64,000 nucleotides of DNA from Roseovarius autotrophicus (GCF_018069895.1 NZ_JAGQDH010000008.1:83594-147593); one strand, 5' to 3'. Shown: positions 42,151 to 52,367, counted from the stretch's first letter. Translations and numbers: made by a program. The notes: a model not told the origin generated them from the sequence alone.

Positions 42151-44559
42151 ATGCGCACCCATGCCCAGGCGGTTGTGATCGGTGGCGGCCTTGTCGGCTG
42201 TTCGATCCTCTACCATCTCGCGCGCGCCGGCTGGTCGGATGTGGTGCTCCTGGAGCGCTCCGAGCTGACCTCCGGCTCGACCTGGCACGCCGCGGCCAAT
42301 ATCCACGGGCTGCATGACAGCACCAATATCAGCCGGATGCAGCATTACACGATGCAGCTCTACCGCCAGCTCGAGGCCGAGACCGGTCAGGGCTGCGGGA
42401 TCTTTCAGCCCGGTTCGCTGTATCTCGCGCAGACCGGGGAGCGGGTGCAGCAACTGCGCCTGCAAGAGGCCAAGGCGCGCCGCTACGGCATGGATTTCCA
42501 CGAGGTGAGCCGCGACGAGGCCGAGCGGCTGCATCCGCTGGTCGATTTCACCGGCATAAGCTGCATCATGTTCGAGCCGGACGGCGGCAATGTCGATCCC
42601 TCGGGCGTGACCATGGCCTATGCCGCAGGCGCGCGCGCGGGCGGGGCCGAGATCCACCGCCACACGCCGGTGATCGCCACCGAGCCGCAGCCCGACGGAA
42701 GCTGGATCGTGCGTACCGAATCCGCCGAGATACGTACACATTGGGTGGTCAACGCCGCCGGTCTCTGGGCGCGCGAGGTGGCGGCGATGGCGGGGGTCAC
42801 GCTGCCGCTCATGCCGACCGAGCACCAGTATTTCGTGACCGAAACCATCCCCGAGATTGCCGCGCTTGACCGCCGCCTGCCCTCGGTCGCCGACCGCGAC
42901 GGCGAATATTACCTGCGGCAGGAGGGCAAGGGCCTGCTTGTCGGGGCCTATGAGCGCGACATGCGCTTCTGGGCCGAGGACGGCACGCCGCAGGGCTTTG
43001 GCCACGAACTTTTCCCCGACGATCTGGAGCGGATCGAGGAGAACATGCTGCGCGCCATCGACCGTGTCCCGGCGGTGGGGCGCGCGGGTATCAAGCGGGT
43101 GATCAACGGGCCGATGATCTGGTCGCCCGACGCGGCGGCGCTGTTTGGCCCGGTGCCGGAACTGCGGGGCTATTTCTGCTGCTGCGGCGTCATTCCGGGG
43201 TTTTCGCAATCGGGCGGTCTGGGCAAGCTCGCCGCTGAATGGATGGTCGAGGGAGAGCCGTCGCTCGACATGTTCGGATGGGATCTGGCACGTTTCGGTG
43301 ACTGGGCCGGGCGCGATTTCACCCGCGCGCGCGTGGCCGACCAGTATGCGCACCGCTTCAAGATCCATTTCCCCGGCGAGGAACGCGAGGCCGGCCGCCC
43401 CGTGCGCACCCGCCCCGCCCATGCCATGCAGGCCGAGATGGGCGCGCGCTTCGGCCTCAACTTCGGGTGGGAGCATCCGCTCTATTTCGACGCCGACATC
43501 CCCGACAGCGCGGGCTTCATCCGTCAACCGTGGTGGGATGCCGTGGGCCGCGAGGCGCGGATGCTGCGGGATTGTGCCGGGATCATCGACATCTCCAACT
43601 TCGCCAAATACCGCGTCACCGGGCCGGGGGCCGAGGATTGGCTCAACGCGCTTTTCGCCAACCGGATGCCACGCGAGACGGGGCGCGCCTGCCTGACCCC
43701 GCTGATCGGCAAGCGCGGCGGAATCGCGGGGGATTTCACCGTCACGCGGCTGGGCGAGCAGGAATTCTGGATCTTCGGCGGCGGCGCGGCGGAACGCTAT
43801 CACCGACGCTTCTTCGCGCAGGTGCCGCTGCCCGAGGGCACGCAATTCGAGAGCCTGACCGGGGCTGTCTGCGGGGTCAACGTCGCTGGGCCACAGGCGC
43901 GCGCGCTGCTGCAAGGGCTGACCGGGGCAGACCTGTCCAACGCCGCCTTCCCCTTCTTCCGCTCGCAACGCATGACGGTGGCGGGGGTCGAGGCGGTGGC
44001 GCTGCGCGTCAGCTTCACCGGCGATCTGGGCTGGGAATTGCACATCGCCGAGGCCGATCAGACGCGGCTTTATTCTGCCCTGATCGAAGCGGGCAAACCC
44101 ATCGGTGCAGGCCCCGTGGGCAGCCGCGCGCTCATGTCGCTGCGTCTCGAAAAGGGCTATGGCAGTTGGGGGCGCGACTATTCGCCGGAATACTGGCCGC
44201 AGGAATGCGGGTTCGCAAACCTGATCCGGGCCGACAAATCCTTCCTCAACAAAGAGGGCTGGCGCGCCATCGCAGAGCGCCCCGCGCGTGACCGCATGGT
44301 CCTGCTCGAGATCGCCGCGACCGAGGCCGACGCCTCTGGCGGAGAGCCGATCTTTCTGCCCGATGGCACAGCCGCTGGTCAGGTGAGTTCGGGCGGCTAT
44401 GGCCACTTTGTCGGCAAATCCCTCGCGCTGGCCTATCTCAAGGTCGAGCACGCCGCCCCCGGCACCGCGCTTCACGTCTCGCTTCTGGGTCGTCCCCATG
44501 ATGCGCGGGTGCTTGAGCGTCCGCCGTTTGATCCCGAGGGCCTGCGCCTGCGCGGCTGA
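42151..44559 (+). CDS. FAD-dependent oxidoreductase with GcvT domain (dimethylglycine dehydrogenase-like)
   Basis: The 802-aa protein combines an N-terminal DAO-type FAD domain (VVIGGGLVGCSILYHLA near residue 8; the His of STWHAA, residue 46, is where this family can bind FAD covalently), a FAO/DMGDH central domain (about 365-430) and a C-terminal GcvT-like tetrahydrofolate domain (about 435-800, with GDLGWELHI). Relatives demethylate dimethylglycine or sarcosine and pass the one-carbon unit to folate. The substrate is inferred. It stands alone between a terminator and the thi riboswitch. Confidence 0.85.
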   Translation: MRTHAQAVVIGGGLVGCSILYHLARAGWSDVVLLERSELTSGSTWHAAANIHGLHDSTNISRMQHYTMQLYRQLEAETGQGCGIFQPGSLYLAQTGERVQQLRLQEAKARRYGMDFHEVSRDEAERLHPLVDFTGISCIMFEPDGGNVDPSGVTMAYAAGARAGGAEIHRHTPVIATEPQPDGSWIVRTESAEIRTHWVVNAAGLWAREVAAMAGVTLPLMPTEHQYFVTETIPEIAALDRRLPSVADRDGEYYLRQEGKGLLVGAYERDMRFWAEDGTPQGFGHELFPDDLERIEENMLRAIDRVPAVGRAGIKRVINGPMIWSPDAAALFGPVPELRGYFCCCGVIPGFSQSGGLGKLAAEWMVEGEPSLDMFGWDLARFGDWAGRDFTRARVADQYAHRFKIHFPGEEREAGRPVRTRPAHAMQAEMGARFGLNFGWEHPLYFDADIPDSAGFIRQPWWDAVGREARMLRDCAGIIDISNFAKYRVTGPGAEDWLNALFANRMPRETGRACLTPLIGKRGGIAGDFTVTRLGEQEFWIFGGGAAERYHRRFFAQVPLPEGTQFESLTGAVCGVNVAGPQARALLQGLTGADLSNAAFPFFRSQRMTVAGVEAVALRVSFTGDLGWELHIAEADQTRLYSALIEAGKPIGAGPVGSRALMSLRLEKGYGSWGRDYSPEYWPQECGFANLIRADKSFLNKEGWRAIAERPARDRMVLLEIAATEADASGGEPIFLPDGTAAGQVSSGGYGHFVGKSLALAYLKVEHAAPGTALHVSLLGRPHDARVLERPPFDPEGLRLRG

Positions 44560-44600
44560 CCCCCCTTGCAGCTGCCCGCCCCCGATGCTAGGTTTTTGTG

Positions 44601-44687
44601 CGTTCCGTTGGGGTGCCCCGTCCGGGGGCTGAGAGGCCATGCGCCAACCCATCGAACCTGATCCGGGTGATGCCGGCGTAGGGAACG
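44601..44687 (+). ncRNA. TPP riboswitch (THI element)
   Basis: The conserved core is present: P1 stem CGTTCC (44601-44606) with GGAACG (44682-44687), GGGGTGCC, the CTGAGA box (44629-44634), and the ACCTGATCCGG...GTAGGGAAC segment. It binds thiamine pyrophosphate and should lower expression of the thi operon that follows. AACGGAT (44684-44690), which overlaps P1, can also pair with ATCCGTT (44714-44720), so the two helices exclude one another. This is a possible expression platform. Confidence 0.95.
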
Positions 44688-44743
44688 GATCTCAGCCCAA
44701 GTTGGTGCCGTGCATCCGTTTTCCCGAAAGAGAGGAGGCTGGC

Positions 44744-45538
44744 ATGGTGGCGTGTGCATTGACGATCGCGGGCTCCGACAGCGGCGGCGGCGCGGGTATT
44801 CAGGCCGATCTCAAGACCTTCTCGGCGCTTGGCGTCTACGGCGCGAGTGTGATCACCGCCGTAACGGCGCAGAACACCGTCGCGGTGGCGGCGGTGCACG
44901 CGATCCCCCCCGAGGTGGTGGCGGCACAGATCGCCGCCGTTCTGGACGATATCCGCGTAGATGCCGTCAAGATCGGGATGCTGGGCGATGCGCGGGTTAT
45001 CGAGACGGTGGCGGAGGCGCTGAAAGGGTATCAAGGCTCGGTCGTGCTCGATCCTGTCATGGTCGCCAAATCCGGCGCGCGGCTTCTACCCGAAGCGGCG
45101 CGCGCGGCGCTTGTCGCGCATCTGCTGCCGCGTGCCGACCTGCTGACGCCCAACCTGCCCGAGGCGGCGGCGCTGCTTGGCCTGCCCGAGGCCGTGAGCG
45201 ATGCCGACATGCAGGACCACGGCGCACGGCTGCGCGACATGGGCGCGCGCGCGGTGCTGATGAAGGGCGGGCATGGTGCGGGCGAGACCTGCACCGATTG
45301 GCTCCTGAGCGCGGCGGCGCGGCGCCTTGACGCCCCCCGCATCGCCACGCGCAACACCCATGGCACCGGGTGCAGCTATTCCTCGGCCATTGCGGCGGGG
45401 CTGGCGCAGGGGATGACCCTGACCGAGGCCGTCACCCGCGCCCATGGCTGGCTCCACAAGGCGATCCGCGCCGCCGATGGTCTTGGCATTGGCCACGGGC
45501 ACGGGCCGGTGCATCATTTCCACGAGGTCTGGACATGA
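44744..45538 (+). CDS. thiD: Hydroxymethylpyrimidine/phosphomethylpyrimidine kinase ThiD
   Basis: ThiD phosphorylates 4-amino-5-hydroxymethyl-2-methylpyrimidine (HMP) twice to HMP-PP. The 264-aa protein has the ALTIAGSDSGGGAGIQADLKTF motif at the N-terminus, LDPVMVAKSG near residue 104 and the C-terminal NTHGTGCSYSSAIAA anion-hole motif near 206. The ATG at 44744 follows AGAGGAGG; the open frame upstream runs through the riboswitch. Its stop overlaps thiO (ATGA). It is the first gene of the thi operon. Confidence 0.95.
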   Translation: MVACALTIAGSDSGGGAGIQADLKTFSALGVYGASVITAVTAQNTVAVAAVHAIPPEVVAAQIAAVLDDIRVDAVKIGMLGDARVIETVAEALKGYQGSVVLDPVMVAKSGARLLPEAARAALVAHLLPRADLLTPNLPEAAALLGLPEAVSDADMQDHGARLRDMGARAVLMKGGHGAGETCTDWLLSAAARRLDAPRIATRNTHGTGCSYSSAIAAGLAQGMTLTEAVTRAHGWLHKAIRAADGLGIGHGHGPVHHFHEVWT

Positions 45539-46521
45539 CCCGTGCCGTCACCATCCGGGGCGCGGGCGTCGTCGGGCTTTGCGTAGCCTCCGAGTTGATG
45601 GCACGCGGCGTGGCCGTCACGCTGATCGACCCGTGGCCGGAACCGGGCGAGGGGGCCTGTTCGTGGTGGGCGGGCGGGATGCTCGCGCCATTCTGCGAAG
45701 GGTTCACCGCCGAGGAACCGGTGGTCCGCCTCGGGCAGGAGGCCGCCGACTGGTGGGCGGCGCAGGGGGTGGCGGTGCAGCGGCGCGGCTCGCTCGTGGT
45801 CACGCTCGACCGCGACCGGCGCGAACTCGATGTCTTTGCCCGCCGCACCAAAGGGCACCGGATGGTGAGCGGAGCGGAGCTCGCGGCGCTGGAGCCGGAC
45901 CTTGCCGAACGCCACGATCGCGCGCTTTTCTTCGACGCTGAGGCGCATATCGACCCGCGTGCGGCGCTTGCCCATCTGCACCGCCGCTTGCGTGAGGGCG
46001 GCGCGCGCTTTGTCGAGGGCTCAGACGCCCCCGATGGCCCCGTCATCGACTGTCGCGGCCTTGCCGCGCAGGACAGCCTGCCCGATCTGCGCGGCGTCAA
46101 GGGCGAGATGGTGGTGCTCCATACCCGCGACGTGACGCTCCGCCGCCCCGTCCGCCTGCTGCACCCGCGCTTTCCGCTCTATATCGTGCCGCGCGGCGAT
46201 GGCATTTTCATGCTGGGTGCCACGCAGATCGAGAGCGCCGAGCGCCACCGCGCCACCGCGCGCTCGGTAATGGAGCTTCTGTCGGCGGCCTATGCGCTCC
46301 ACCCGGCCTTTGCCGAGGCGGAACTGATGGAGATCGGTGTTGATGCCCGCCCCGCCTTTCCCGATAACCTGCCGCGCGTCATCCGCAAGGGCGATGCGCT
46401 CTACGTCAACGGCCTTTTCCGCCATGGCTTTCTGCTTTCGCCCGTGCTGGCGGGGATGGCCGCCGATGTGGTGACGGGCCGCAACGAAACCCCGGAGTTC
46501 TGGCATGAAGATCACGGTTAA
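45535..46521 (+). CDS. thiO: Glycine oxidase ThiO
   Basis: ThiO oxidises glycine to the imine used for the thiazole ring, the aerobic alternative to ThiH. The 328-aa protein begins with an FAD-binding motif (IRGAGVVGLCVASEL), then SWWAGGMLAPFCEG near residue 43, and a C-terminal YVNGLFRHGFLLSPVLAG segment. It overlaps thiD by 4 bp and thiS by 17 bp. Its position with thiS, thiG and thiF supports ThiO over other DAO-family enzymes. Confidence 0.92.
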   Translation: MTRAVTIRGAGVVGLCVASELMARGVAVTLIDPWPEPGEGACSWWAGGMLAPFCEGFTAEEPVVRLGQEAADWWAAQGVAVQRRGSLVVTLDRDRRELDVFARRTKGHRMVSGAELAALEPDLAERHDRALFFDAEAHIDPRAALAHLHRRLREGGARFVEGSDAPDGPVIDCRGLAAQDSLPDLRGVKGEMVVLHTRDVTLRRPVRLLHPRFPLYIVPRGDGIFMLGATQIESAERHRATARSVMELLSAAYALHPAFAEAELMEIGVDARPAFPDNLPRVIRKGDALYVNGLFRHGFLLSPVLAGMAADVVTGRNETPEFWHEDHG

Positions 46522-46702
46522 CGGCACTGCGCGGGAGACTGCGGCCCCGACCCTCGCCGCGCTGCTCATCGAGATGGATCTCGGCATGGCCAAGGTCGCC
46601 ACCGCGCTGAACGAGGGTTTTGTGCCCGCCCCGCAACGCGCCGCAACCCCGCTTGCCGATGGCGACCGGGTCGAGATCGTCGCGCCACGGCAAGGAGGCT
46701 GA
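46505..46702 (+). CDS. thiS: Sulfur carrier protein ThiS
   Basis: The 65-aa ubiquitin-like protein ends in GG (APRQGG), the residues adenylated by ThiF and converted to a thiocarboxylate that donates sulfur to thiazole. The start lies inside the thiO end, 17 bp before its stop, and thiG follows after one base. The size is typical. Confidence 0.93.
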   Translation: MKITVNGTARETAAPTLAALLIEMDLGMAKVATALNEGFVPAPQRAATPLADGDRVEIVAPRQGG

Positions 46703-46703
46703 G

Positions 46704-47474
46704 ATGCCGGTTTTCTACGAGACCGAGGTGACATCGCGCCTGATGCTGGGCACCGCGCAATACCCCTCGCCCGCGATCCTCGCGGATGCCTTCCGCCGCT
46801 CCGGCGCAGGCATCGCCACGGTATCCGTGCGCCGCGAGGCGGGGGGAGAGCGCGCGGGGCAGGCGTTCTGGGAGATGATCCGCGCGCTTGGCGTCCATGT
46901 CCTGCCCAACACCGCCGGGTGCCATTCGGTGCGCGAGGCGGTGACCACGGCGCAGATGGCGCGCGAGTTGTTCGAGACGAACTGGATCAAGCTGGAGGTG
47001 ATCGGCCATGCCGACACGCTGCAACCCGATCCCTTCGGGCTGGTCGAGGCCGCGCGCATCCTGACCGACGAGGGCTTCGAGGTGTTCCCCTATTGCACCG
47101 AGGATCTGGTGCTCTGCGAGCGGCTGGTCGCGGCGGGCTGTCGCGTGCTGATGCCCTGGGGCGCGCCGATCGGCACCGGGCTGGGGCTCAACAACATCTA
47201 TGGGCTGCGGTCTTTGCGCGCGCATTTCCCCGATCTGCCGCTGGTGATCGACGCCGGCCTTGGCCTGCCATCGCAGGCGGCGCACGCGATGGAGCTTGGC
47301 TATGACGCGGTGCTCTTGAACACGGCGGTGGCGCGTGCGGGCGATCCGGCGGCGATGGCCGAGGGGTTCGCGCGCGCGCTGGAAGCCGGACGGCTGGCGT
47401 TCGAGGCTGACCCGATGGAGCCGCGCGACATGGCCGCGCCCTCCACGCCCGTGTTCGGAAGGGCGAAGCTGTGA
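46704..47474 (+). CDS. thiG: Thiazole synthase ThiG
   Basis: ThiG condenses 1-deoxy-D-xylulose-5-phosphate, the ThiO-made imine and ThiS-carried sulfur into thiazole phosphate. The 256-aa protein has [12 protein letters not shown] near residue 10, the Schiff-base lysine in [14 protein letters not shown] near 95, and the phosphate-binding [13 protein letters not shown] and [12 protein letters not shown] blocks. AAGGAGG is 5 bases before the ATG at 46704. It overlaps thiE by 4 bp. Confidence 0.95.
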   Translation: MPVFYETEVTSRLMLGTAQYPSPAILADAFRRSGAGIATVSVRREAGGERAGQAFWEMIRALGVHVLPNTAGCHSVREAVTTAQMARELFETNWIKLEVIGHADTLQPDPFGLVEAARILTDEGFEVFPYCTEDLVLCERLVAAGCRVLMPWGAPIGTGLGLNNIYGLRSLRAHFPDLPLVIDAGLGLPSQAAHAMELGYDAVLLNTAVARAGDPAAMAEGFARALEAGRLAFEADPMEPRDMAAPSTPVFGRAKL

Positions 47475-48067
47475 GCCTGCCACGCTTCTACCCGATTTTC
47501 GAGCGCGCGGACTGGCTGCGCCGGATGCTGCCTCTGGGCGTGCGGCTGGTGCAAATGCGCATCAAGGATCTGGAAGGCGACGCCCTGCGCGCCGAGATCG
47601 CGGCGGCGCAAGGGCTCTGCCGCGCGCATGGTGCGGCGCTGGTGGTCAACGACCACTGGCGGCTGGCGGTGGATCTGGGCTGCGACTGGGTGCATCTGGG
47701 GCAAGAGGATCTGGAAAGCGCCGATATCCCCGCGATCCGCCGCGCCGGCATCAAGCTGGGCCTCAGCACCCACGATCACGCGGAACTTGACCGCGCGCAG
47801 GAACTCGACCCGGATTATGTGGCGCTCGGGCCGATTTATCCGACCATTCTCAAGAAGATGAAATGGCATGAACAGGGGCTGGAGCGGCTTGGCGAATGGA
47901 AGCGGCTCATCGGCGACACGCCGCTTGTCGCCATCGGCGGCATGACAGTCGAGCGGGCGGGCGGCGCGTTTGAGGCCGGGGCCGATGTGGTCTCTGCCGT
48001 CACCGACATCACCCTCAACCCCGACCCCGAGGCACGGGTGCGGCGCTGGCTGGAGGTGACGGGATGA
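47471..48067 (+). CDS. thiE: Thiamine-phosphate synthase ThiE
   Basis: ThiE joins HMP-PP and thiazole phosphate to thiamine phosphate. The 198-aa TIM-barrel protein carries LVQMRIKD near residue 27, [10 protein letters not shown] near 57, VHLGQEDL near 74, GLSTHDHAE near 97 and the GPIYPT motif near 119. It is placed between thiG and thiF with 4-bp overlaps at both ends. Confidence 0.93.
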   Translation: MSLPRFYPIFERADWLRRMLPLGVRLVQMRIKDLEGDALRAEIAAAQGLCRAHGAALVVNDHWRLAVDLGCDWVHLGQEDLESADIPAIRRAGIKLGLSTHDHAELDRAQELDPDYVALGPIYPTILKKMKWHEQGLERLGEWKRLIGDTPLVAIGGMTVERAGGAFEAGADVVSAVTDITLNPDPEARVRRWLEVTG

Positions 48068-49035
48068 CCCGCTACGCCCGTCAGGCCGCGCTCCTTGGTG
48101 CGCAAGGGCAGGTGCGGCTTGGGCAGGCGCATGTGCTGGTCGTCGGTGCGGGCGGGCTGGCAGCACCTGTGCTGCAATACCTTGTCGGTGCGGGCGTGGG
48201 GCGGATCACGCTGATGGATGGCGACCGGGTGTCGCTCAGCAACCTGCACCGGCAAACGCTGTTTCGCATGGACGATCTGGGCCGCCCCAAGGCCGAAGCG
48301 GCCGCCGCGCATATGGCCGCGCTCAACCCCGACTGCCGCATCGCGCCTGTGAGCGCGCCACTCTCGCCGCTCAATGCCCCGGCACAGGTCACCACCGCCG
48401 ATCTGGTGCTCGACTGCGCCGACAGTTTCGCGGCAAGCTATGTGCTGTCGGACACCTGCCTTGCGGCGAACACGCCGCTCATCAGCGCCTCTGTCGTGGG
48501 GCTTTCGGGATATTGCGGCGGGTTCTGCGGCGGGGCGCCGTCCTTGCGCGCGGTCTTCCCGGACCTGCCCGACCGGCTGGGCAGTTGCGAGGCCGATGGC
48601 GTTCTGGGGCCGTCGGTGGGCATCCTCGGCGCGCTTCAGGCGCAAATGGCGATGGCTGTGGTTGCGGGACTGGACCCCTCGCCGCTTGGGCAGCTTGTCA
48701 GTTTCGACGCCGAGGGGCACCGGTTCGGCGGCTTTCGCTTTGACACCGCGCCCGAACCCGCAGGCGGTTTTCGCTTTATCGCACCCGAGCAGATCGCACC
48801 CGGCGACTGGCTTGCCGATCTGCGCGCGGCGGGCGAGTCCGGCCCCGCCCTGCCGCGCGCCACCCGCCATGCCGTGCCGGAGTTCGACACGCTGTGCCCC
48901 GAGGCGCGGCGCGCTGTGCTTGCCTGCCGTTCGGGCCTGCGGTCGTGGCAAGCCGCGACCCGGCTAGTCGCGCACTGGCACGGAGAGATTGCCCTCATCG
49001 CCCTTGGCGACGACCAACAGGAGACACCACAATGA
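48064..49035 (+). CDS. thiF: ThiF adenylyltransferase with C-terminal rhodanese-like region
   Basis: ThiF adenylates the ThiS C-terminus for sulfur transfer. The N-terminal E1-like domain has [17 protein letters not shown] near residue 24, the [14 protein letters not shown] motif near 51 and the [10 protein letters not shown] segment with Cys175. The CxxC pairs that hold zinc in many MoeB/ThiF proteins are not present. The last 80 residues look like a short rhodanese domain, with CRSGLRS (Cys288) as the active-site loop. Such a fusion could feed sulfur directly, as in MOCS3/Uba4; that part is inferred. It overlaps thiE and thiY by 4 bp. Confidence 0.85.
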   Translation: MTRYARQAALLGAQGQVRLGQAHVLVVGAGGLAAPVLQYLVGAGVGRITLMDGDRVSLSNLHRQTLFRMDDLGRPKAEAAAAHMAALNPDCRIAPVSAPLSPLNAPAQVTTADLVLDCADSFAASYVLSDTCLAANTPLISASVVGLSGYCGGFCGGAPSLRAVFPDLPDRLGSCEADGVLGPSVGILGALQAQMAMAVVAGLDPSPLGQLVSFDAEGHRFGGFRFDTAPEPAGGFRFIAPEQIAPGDWLADLRAAGESGPALPRATRHAVPEFDTLCPEARRAVLACRSGLRSWQAATRLVAHWHGEIALIALGDDQQETPQ

Positions 49036-49964
49036 AATATCTCGCCTTTATCCTTGCCCTAATGGCCAGCCCCGCCCTTGCGCAGGACAAGATGACAGTG
49101 ATGCTCGACTGGTTCGTGAACCCCGATCACGGGCCGATCATCCTTGCCGAGGAGTTGGGTTATTTCAAGGAGGCCGGGCTTCAGGTCGAGGTGATTGCCC
49201 CTGCCGATCCCTCGGATCCGCCCAAGATGGCCGCCGCCGGGCGCGCCGATCTGGCGGTGTCCTATCAGCCCCAGTTGCACCTTCAGGTTGAGGGGGGCCT
49301 GCCGCTTGTCCGCGTCGGAACGCTCATCGCCACGCCGCTCAACTGCCTGCTTGTGCTTGAGGACGGGCCGATCAAATCCACCGCCGATCTGCGTGGGCGC
49401 AAGATCGGGTTCTCCGTGGCGGGTGTCGAGGAGGCGCTGTTGACCACGATTCTCGGGCGGCACGGCATCGCGCTTTCCGAGGTGGAGCTGGTCAATGTCA
49501 ACTGGTCGCTCTCGCCCGCGCTCATGTCGCGGCAGGTGGATGCGGTGATCGGGGCCTATCGCAATTTCGAACTGAACCAGATGGAAATCGAGGGCGTGCC
49601 GGGGCGCTGTTTTTTTGTCGAGGATGAAGGCATCCCGGCCTATGACGAGCTGATCTATGTGGCCAATCCCGAGCGGATGGACATGGACATGATTCGCCGT
49701 TTCCTGCACGCCACCGAGCGGGCGACGCAATACATCATGAACCATCCCCGGACATCATGGGAGATTTTCTCCGCCACCTCGACCGAATTGCAGGACCAGC
49801 TGAACGAGATGGCCTGGGCCGACACCTATCCCCGCTTTGCCACGCGGCCTGCCGCGCTCGATCACGGGCGCTATGCCCGGTTCGAGCGGTTCCTCCTCGA
49901 TACCGGCCTGATCGAGATCGAAACCCCCGTCGCGGGCCTTGCGCTCGATGTGAACGCACAATGA
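49032..49964 (+). CDS. thiY: ABC transporter substrate-binding protein ThiY (formylaminopyrimidine)
   Basis: The 310-aa protein starts with a signal peptide ([18 protein letters not shown]) and has the NMT1/THI5-like fold, with the [20 protein letters not shown] and [10 protein letters not shown] segments. ThiY binds N-formyl-4-amino-5-aminomethyl-2-methylpyrimidine, a thiamine breakdown product, in the periplasm. The frame is open to 48894, but the ATG at 49032 follows the thiF end (ATGA). The permease and ATPase genes (thiX, thiZ) are not next to it, so they must be elsewhere or a shared transporter is used. Confidence 0.87.
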   Translation: MKYLAFILALMASPALAQDKMTVMLDWFVNPDHGPIILAEELGYFKEAGLQVEVIAPADPSDPPKMAAAGRADLAVSYQPQLHLQVEGGLPLVRVGTLIATPLNCLLVLEDGPIKSTADLRGRKIGFSVAGVEEALLTTILGRHGIALSEVELVNVNWSLSPALMSRQVDAVIGAYRNFELNQMEIEGVPGRCFFVEDEGIPAYDELIYVANPERMDMDMIRRFLHATERATQYIMNHPRTSWEIFSATSTELQDQLNEMAWADTYPRFATRPAALDHGRYARFERFLLDTGLIEIETPVAGLALDVNAQ

Positions 49965-50671
49965 GCGGCGATTACGGTGTGACCTTTTCCGCCCTGCGCG
50001 ATGCGGCAGGGGCGGTCTGGCGGGACTATACCCGCCATGCCTTTGTCGAGGGGCTGCGAACGGGCACCCTGCCGCGCGCGGCCTTCCTTGGCTACCTTGT
50101 GCAGGATTACATCTTTCTGATCCATTTCTCGCGGGCTTGGGCGCTTGCCGTGACCAAGGCCGAAACGGTCGAGGAGATGCGCGCCTGCGCCGCCACGGTG
50201 AATGCGCTGGTCAATGGCGAGATCGCGCTGCATGTGCGCATCTGCGCCGAGGCGGGGCTGTCGGAGGCGGCCCTTTTTGCCGCCGAGGAGCACCCGGCCA
50301 ATCTGGCCTATACGCGCTATGTGATGGATGCGGGGCATTCGGGCGATTTCCTTGACCTGCTCGCAGCACTTGCCCCCTGCGTCATGGGCTATGGCGAGAT
50401 CGGCGCACGGCTTTTGCCCGATGTGACCCCGGATCATCCCTATGCCGACTGGATCGCCACCTATGGCGGGGCCGATTATCAAGGTGTTTGCCGGGAGGCG
50501 GGCGCGCTTCTCGACGCGGCCATGACCCGCCGCCTTGGCCCCGATCCGCAATCCACCCCCGGATGGGCGCGCCTTGTCCACCGCTTCACCACCGCGACGC
50601 GGCTTGAGGTGGGGTTCTGGGACATGGGGCTGGGCGTGCGCCCTCTTGCCCCCGCAGGGCCTGCCGCGTAG
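49961..50671 (+). CDS. tenA: Aminopyrimidine aminohydrolase TenA
   Basis: TenA hydrolyses aminomethyl-pyrimidine to HMP, so thiamine breakdown products can be re-used. The 236-aa all-helical protein has VQDYIFLIHFSRAWA near residue 47 and the active-site Cys140 (LAALAPCVMGYGEIG), matching the cysteine of the Bacillus enzyme. It overlaps thiY by 4 bp (ATGA). Together with ThiY and ThiD it makes a pyrimidine salvage branch. thiC is not in this operon. Confidence 0.9.
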   Translation: MSGDYGVTFSALRDAAGAVWRDYTRHAFVEGLRTGTLPRAAFLGYLVQDYIFLIHFSRAWALAVTKAETVEEMRACAATVNALVNGEIALHVRICAEAGLSEAALFAAEEHPANLAYTRYVMDAGHSGDFLDLLAALAPCVMGYGEIGARLLPDVTPDHPYADWIATYGGADYQGVCREAGALLDAAMTRRLGPDPQSTPGWARLVHRFTTATRLEVGFWDMGLGVRPLAPAGPAA

Positions 50672-50704
50672 AACGCGCCCCAAGCCAATCAATGGAGCCG
50701 CACC

Positions 50705-52219
50705 ATGCTGGATCTCACCTATCAAGCCCCCAAACCCAAGGTGATCGCCGGGGCCAGGCATGATTGGGAGTTGGTGATCGGAATGGAGGTGCACGCGCAG
50801 GTGGCCTCGAAAGCCAAGCTCTTTTCCGGGGCCTCTACCGAGTTCGGCGCGGAACCCAATTCCAACGTCGCCTTCGTCGATGCGGCGATGCCGGGAATGT
50901 TGCCGGTCATCAACGAATTCTGCGTGGAACAGGCGGTGCGCACCGGGCTGGGTCTGAACGCACAGATCAACCTCTGGTCGGCCTTCGACCGCAAGAACTA
51001 TTTCTACCCCGACCTGCCGCAAGGCTATCAGATCAGCCAGCTTTATCATCCGCTGGTGGGCGAGGGCGAAATCCTTGTGGATATGGGGCCGGGCGTGGCG
51101 CGGCGCGTGCGTGTCGAGCGTATCCACATGGAGCAGGACGCGGGCAAATCCATTCACGACATGGATCCGGCCCTCTCCTTTGTCGATCTCAACCGCACGG
51201 GCGTCTGCCTGATGGAGATCGTCAGCCGCCCCGACATTCGCGGCCCCGAAGAGGCCGCCGCCTATATCGCCAAGCTGCGCCAGATCCTGCGCTATCTTGG
51301 CACCTGCGACGGCAACATGCAGAACGGCAACCTGCGCGCCGACGTGAACGTCTCGATCTGCCTGCCGGGCGCCTATGAGCGCTATCAGGAAACCCAGGAT
51401 TTCGCCCATCTCGGCACGCGCTGCGAGATCAAGAACATGAACTCCATGCGCTTTATCCAGCAGGCCATCGAGTACGAGGCCCGCCGACAGATCGCCATTG
51501 TCGAGGCGGGCGGCGCGGTGGTGCAGGAAACCCGCCTCTATGATCCGGACAAGGGCGAGACGCGCTCCATGCGCTCCAAGGAAGAAGCGCATGATTACCG
51601 CTATTTCCCCGATCCCGACCTTCTGCCGCTGGAGATCGAGCAGGCGTGGGTGGACAGCATCAAGGCGAGCTTGCCCGAACTGCCCGACGCGAAGAAGGCG
51701 CGGTTTGTGCTGGAATTCGGCCTGTCGGAATATGACGCCTCGGTGCTGACCGCCGAGGTGGTGAGCGCCGATTATTTCGAGGCCGTGGCGGCGGAGGCGG
51801 GCGACGGCAAGCTGGCCGCGAACTGGGTCATCAACGAGTTGTTCGGACGCCTCAAGAAAGAGGATCACGGCATCGAGGAAAGCCCGGTCAGCCCCGCGCA
51901 GCTGGGGGCGATCGTGCGGCTGATCAAATCCGATGCCATTTCCGGCAAGATCGCCAAGGACCTGTTCGAGATCGTCTATAGCGAAGGCGGCGACCCCGAG
52001 AAGATCGTCGAAGAGCGCGGCATGAAACAGGTCACGGATACCGGCGCGATCGAAGCGGCGGTAGACGGGATCATCGCCGCGAACCCCGCACAGGTGGAAA
52101 AGGCGCAAGCCAATCCCAAGCTGGCAGGCTGGTTTGTTGGCCAGGTGATGAAGGCCACGGGCGGCAAGGCCAATCCCAAGGCGGTCAACGATATCGTGAT
52201 GGCGAAACTCGGACTTTGA
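50705..52219 (+). CDS. gatB: Aspartyl/glutamyl-tRNA amidotransferase subunit B GatB
   Basis: GatB is the kinase-like tRNA-binding subunit of the GatCAB complex that converts Glu-tRNA-Gln and Asp-tRNA-Asn to the amide forms. The 504-aa protein has [20 protein letters not shown] near residue 24, the [13 protein letters not shown] motif near 101, LMEIVSRPD near 173 and a C-terminal YqeY-like domain (about 360-504). gatA and gatC are not in the window. The start is 33 bp after tenA, which may be read-through from the thi operon or a new promoter. Confidence 0.97.
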   Translation: MLDLTYQAPKPKVIAGARHDWELVIGMEVHAQVASKAKLFSGASTEFGAEPNSNVAFVDAAMPGMLPVINEFCVEQAVRTGLGLNAQINLWSAFDRKNYFYPDLPQGYQISQLYHPLVGEGEILVDMGPGVARRVRVERIHMEQDAGKSIHDMDPALSFVDLNRTGVCLMEIVSRPDIRGPEEAAAYIAKLRQILRYLGTCDGNMQNGNLRADVNVSICLPGAYERYQETQDFAHLGTRCEIKNMNSMRFIQQAIEYEARRQIAIVEAGGAVVQETRLYDPDKGETRSMRSKEEAHDYRYFPDPDLLPLEIEQAWVDSIKASLPELPDAKKARFVLEFGLSEYDASVLTAEVVSADYFEAVAAEAGDGKLAANWVINELFGRLKKEDHGIEESPVSPAQLGAIVRLIKSDAISGKIAKDLFEIVYSEGGDPEKIVEERGMKQVTDTGAIEAAVDGIIAANPAQVEKAQANPKLAGWFVGQVMKATGGKANPKAVNDIVMAKLGL

Positions 52220-52367
52220 GCGGTCGCTGCTGTCGCGAAGATGGCGCTCGGGGCGGTGGGTCAACGCCCGGCGCCGACATGCCCCGCCAGATTGTGTCCT
52301 GTCCATTGCGCGCAAAGCGCCCGGGGTAAGCGCGGGACGGGTATGTCCGGTTCAATGTGACAGGCTC

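Noticed and set aside
42106..44652. Minus-strand open frame of 848 codons over the FAD/GcvT gene
   Set aside because: It is complementary to a well-supported coding gene and crosses the riboswitch; no homology is visible.
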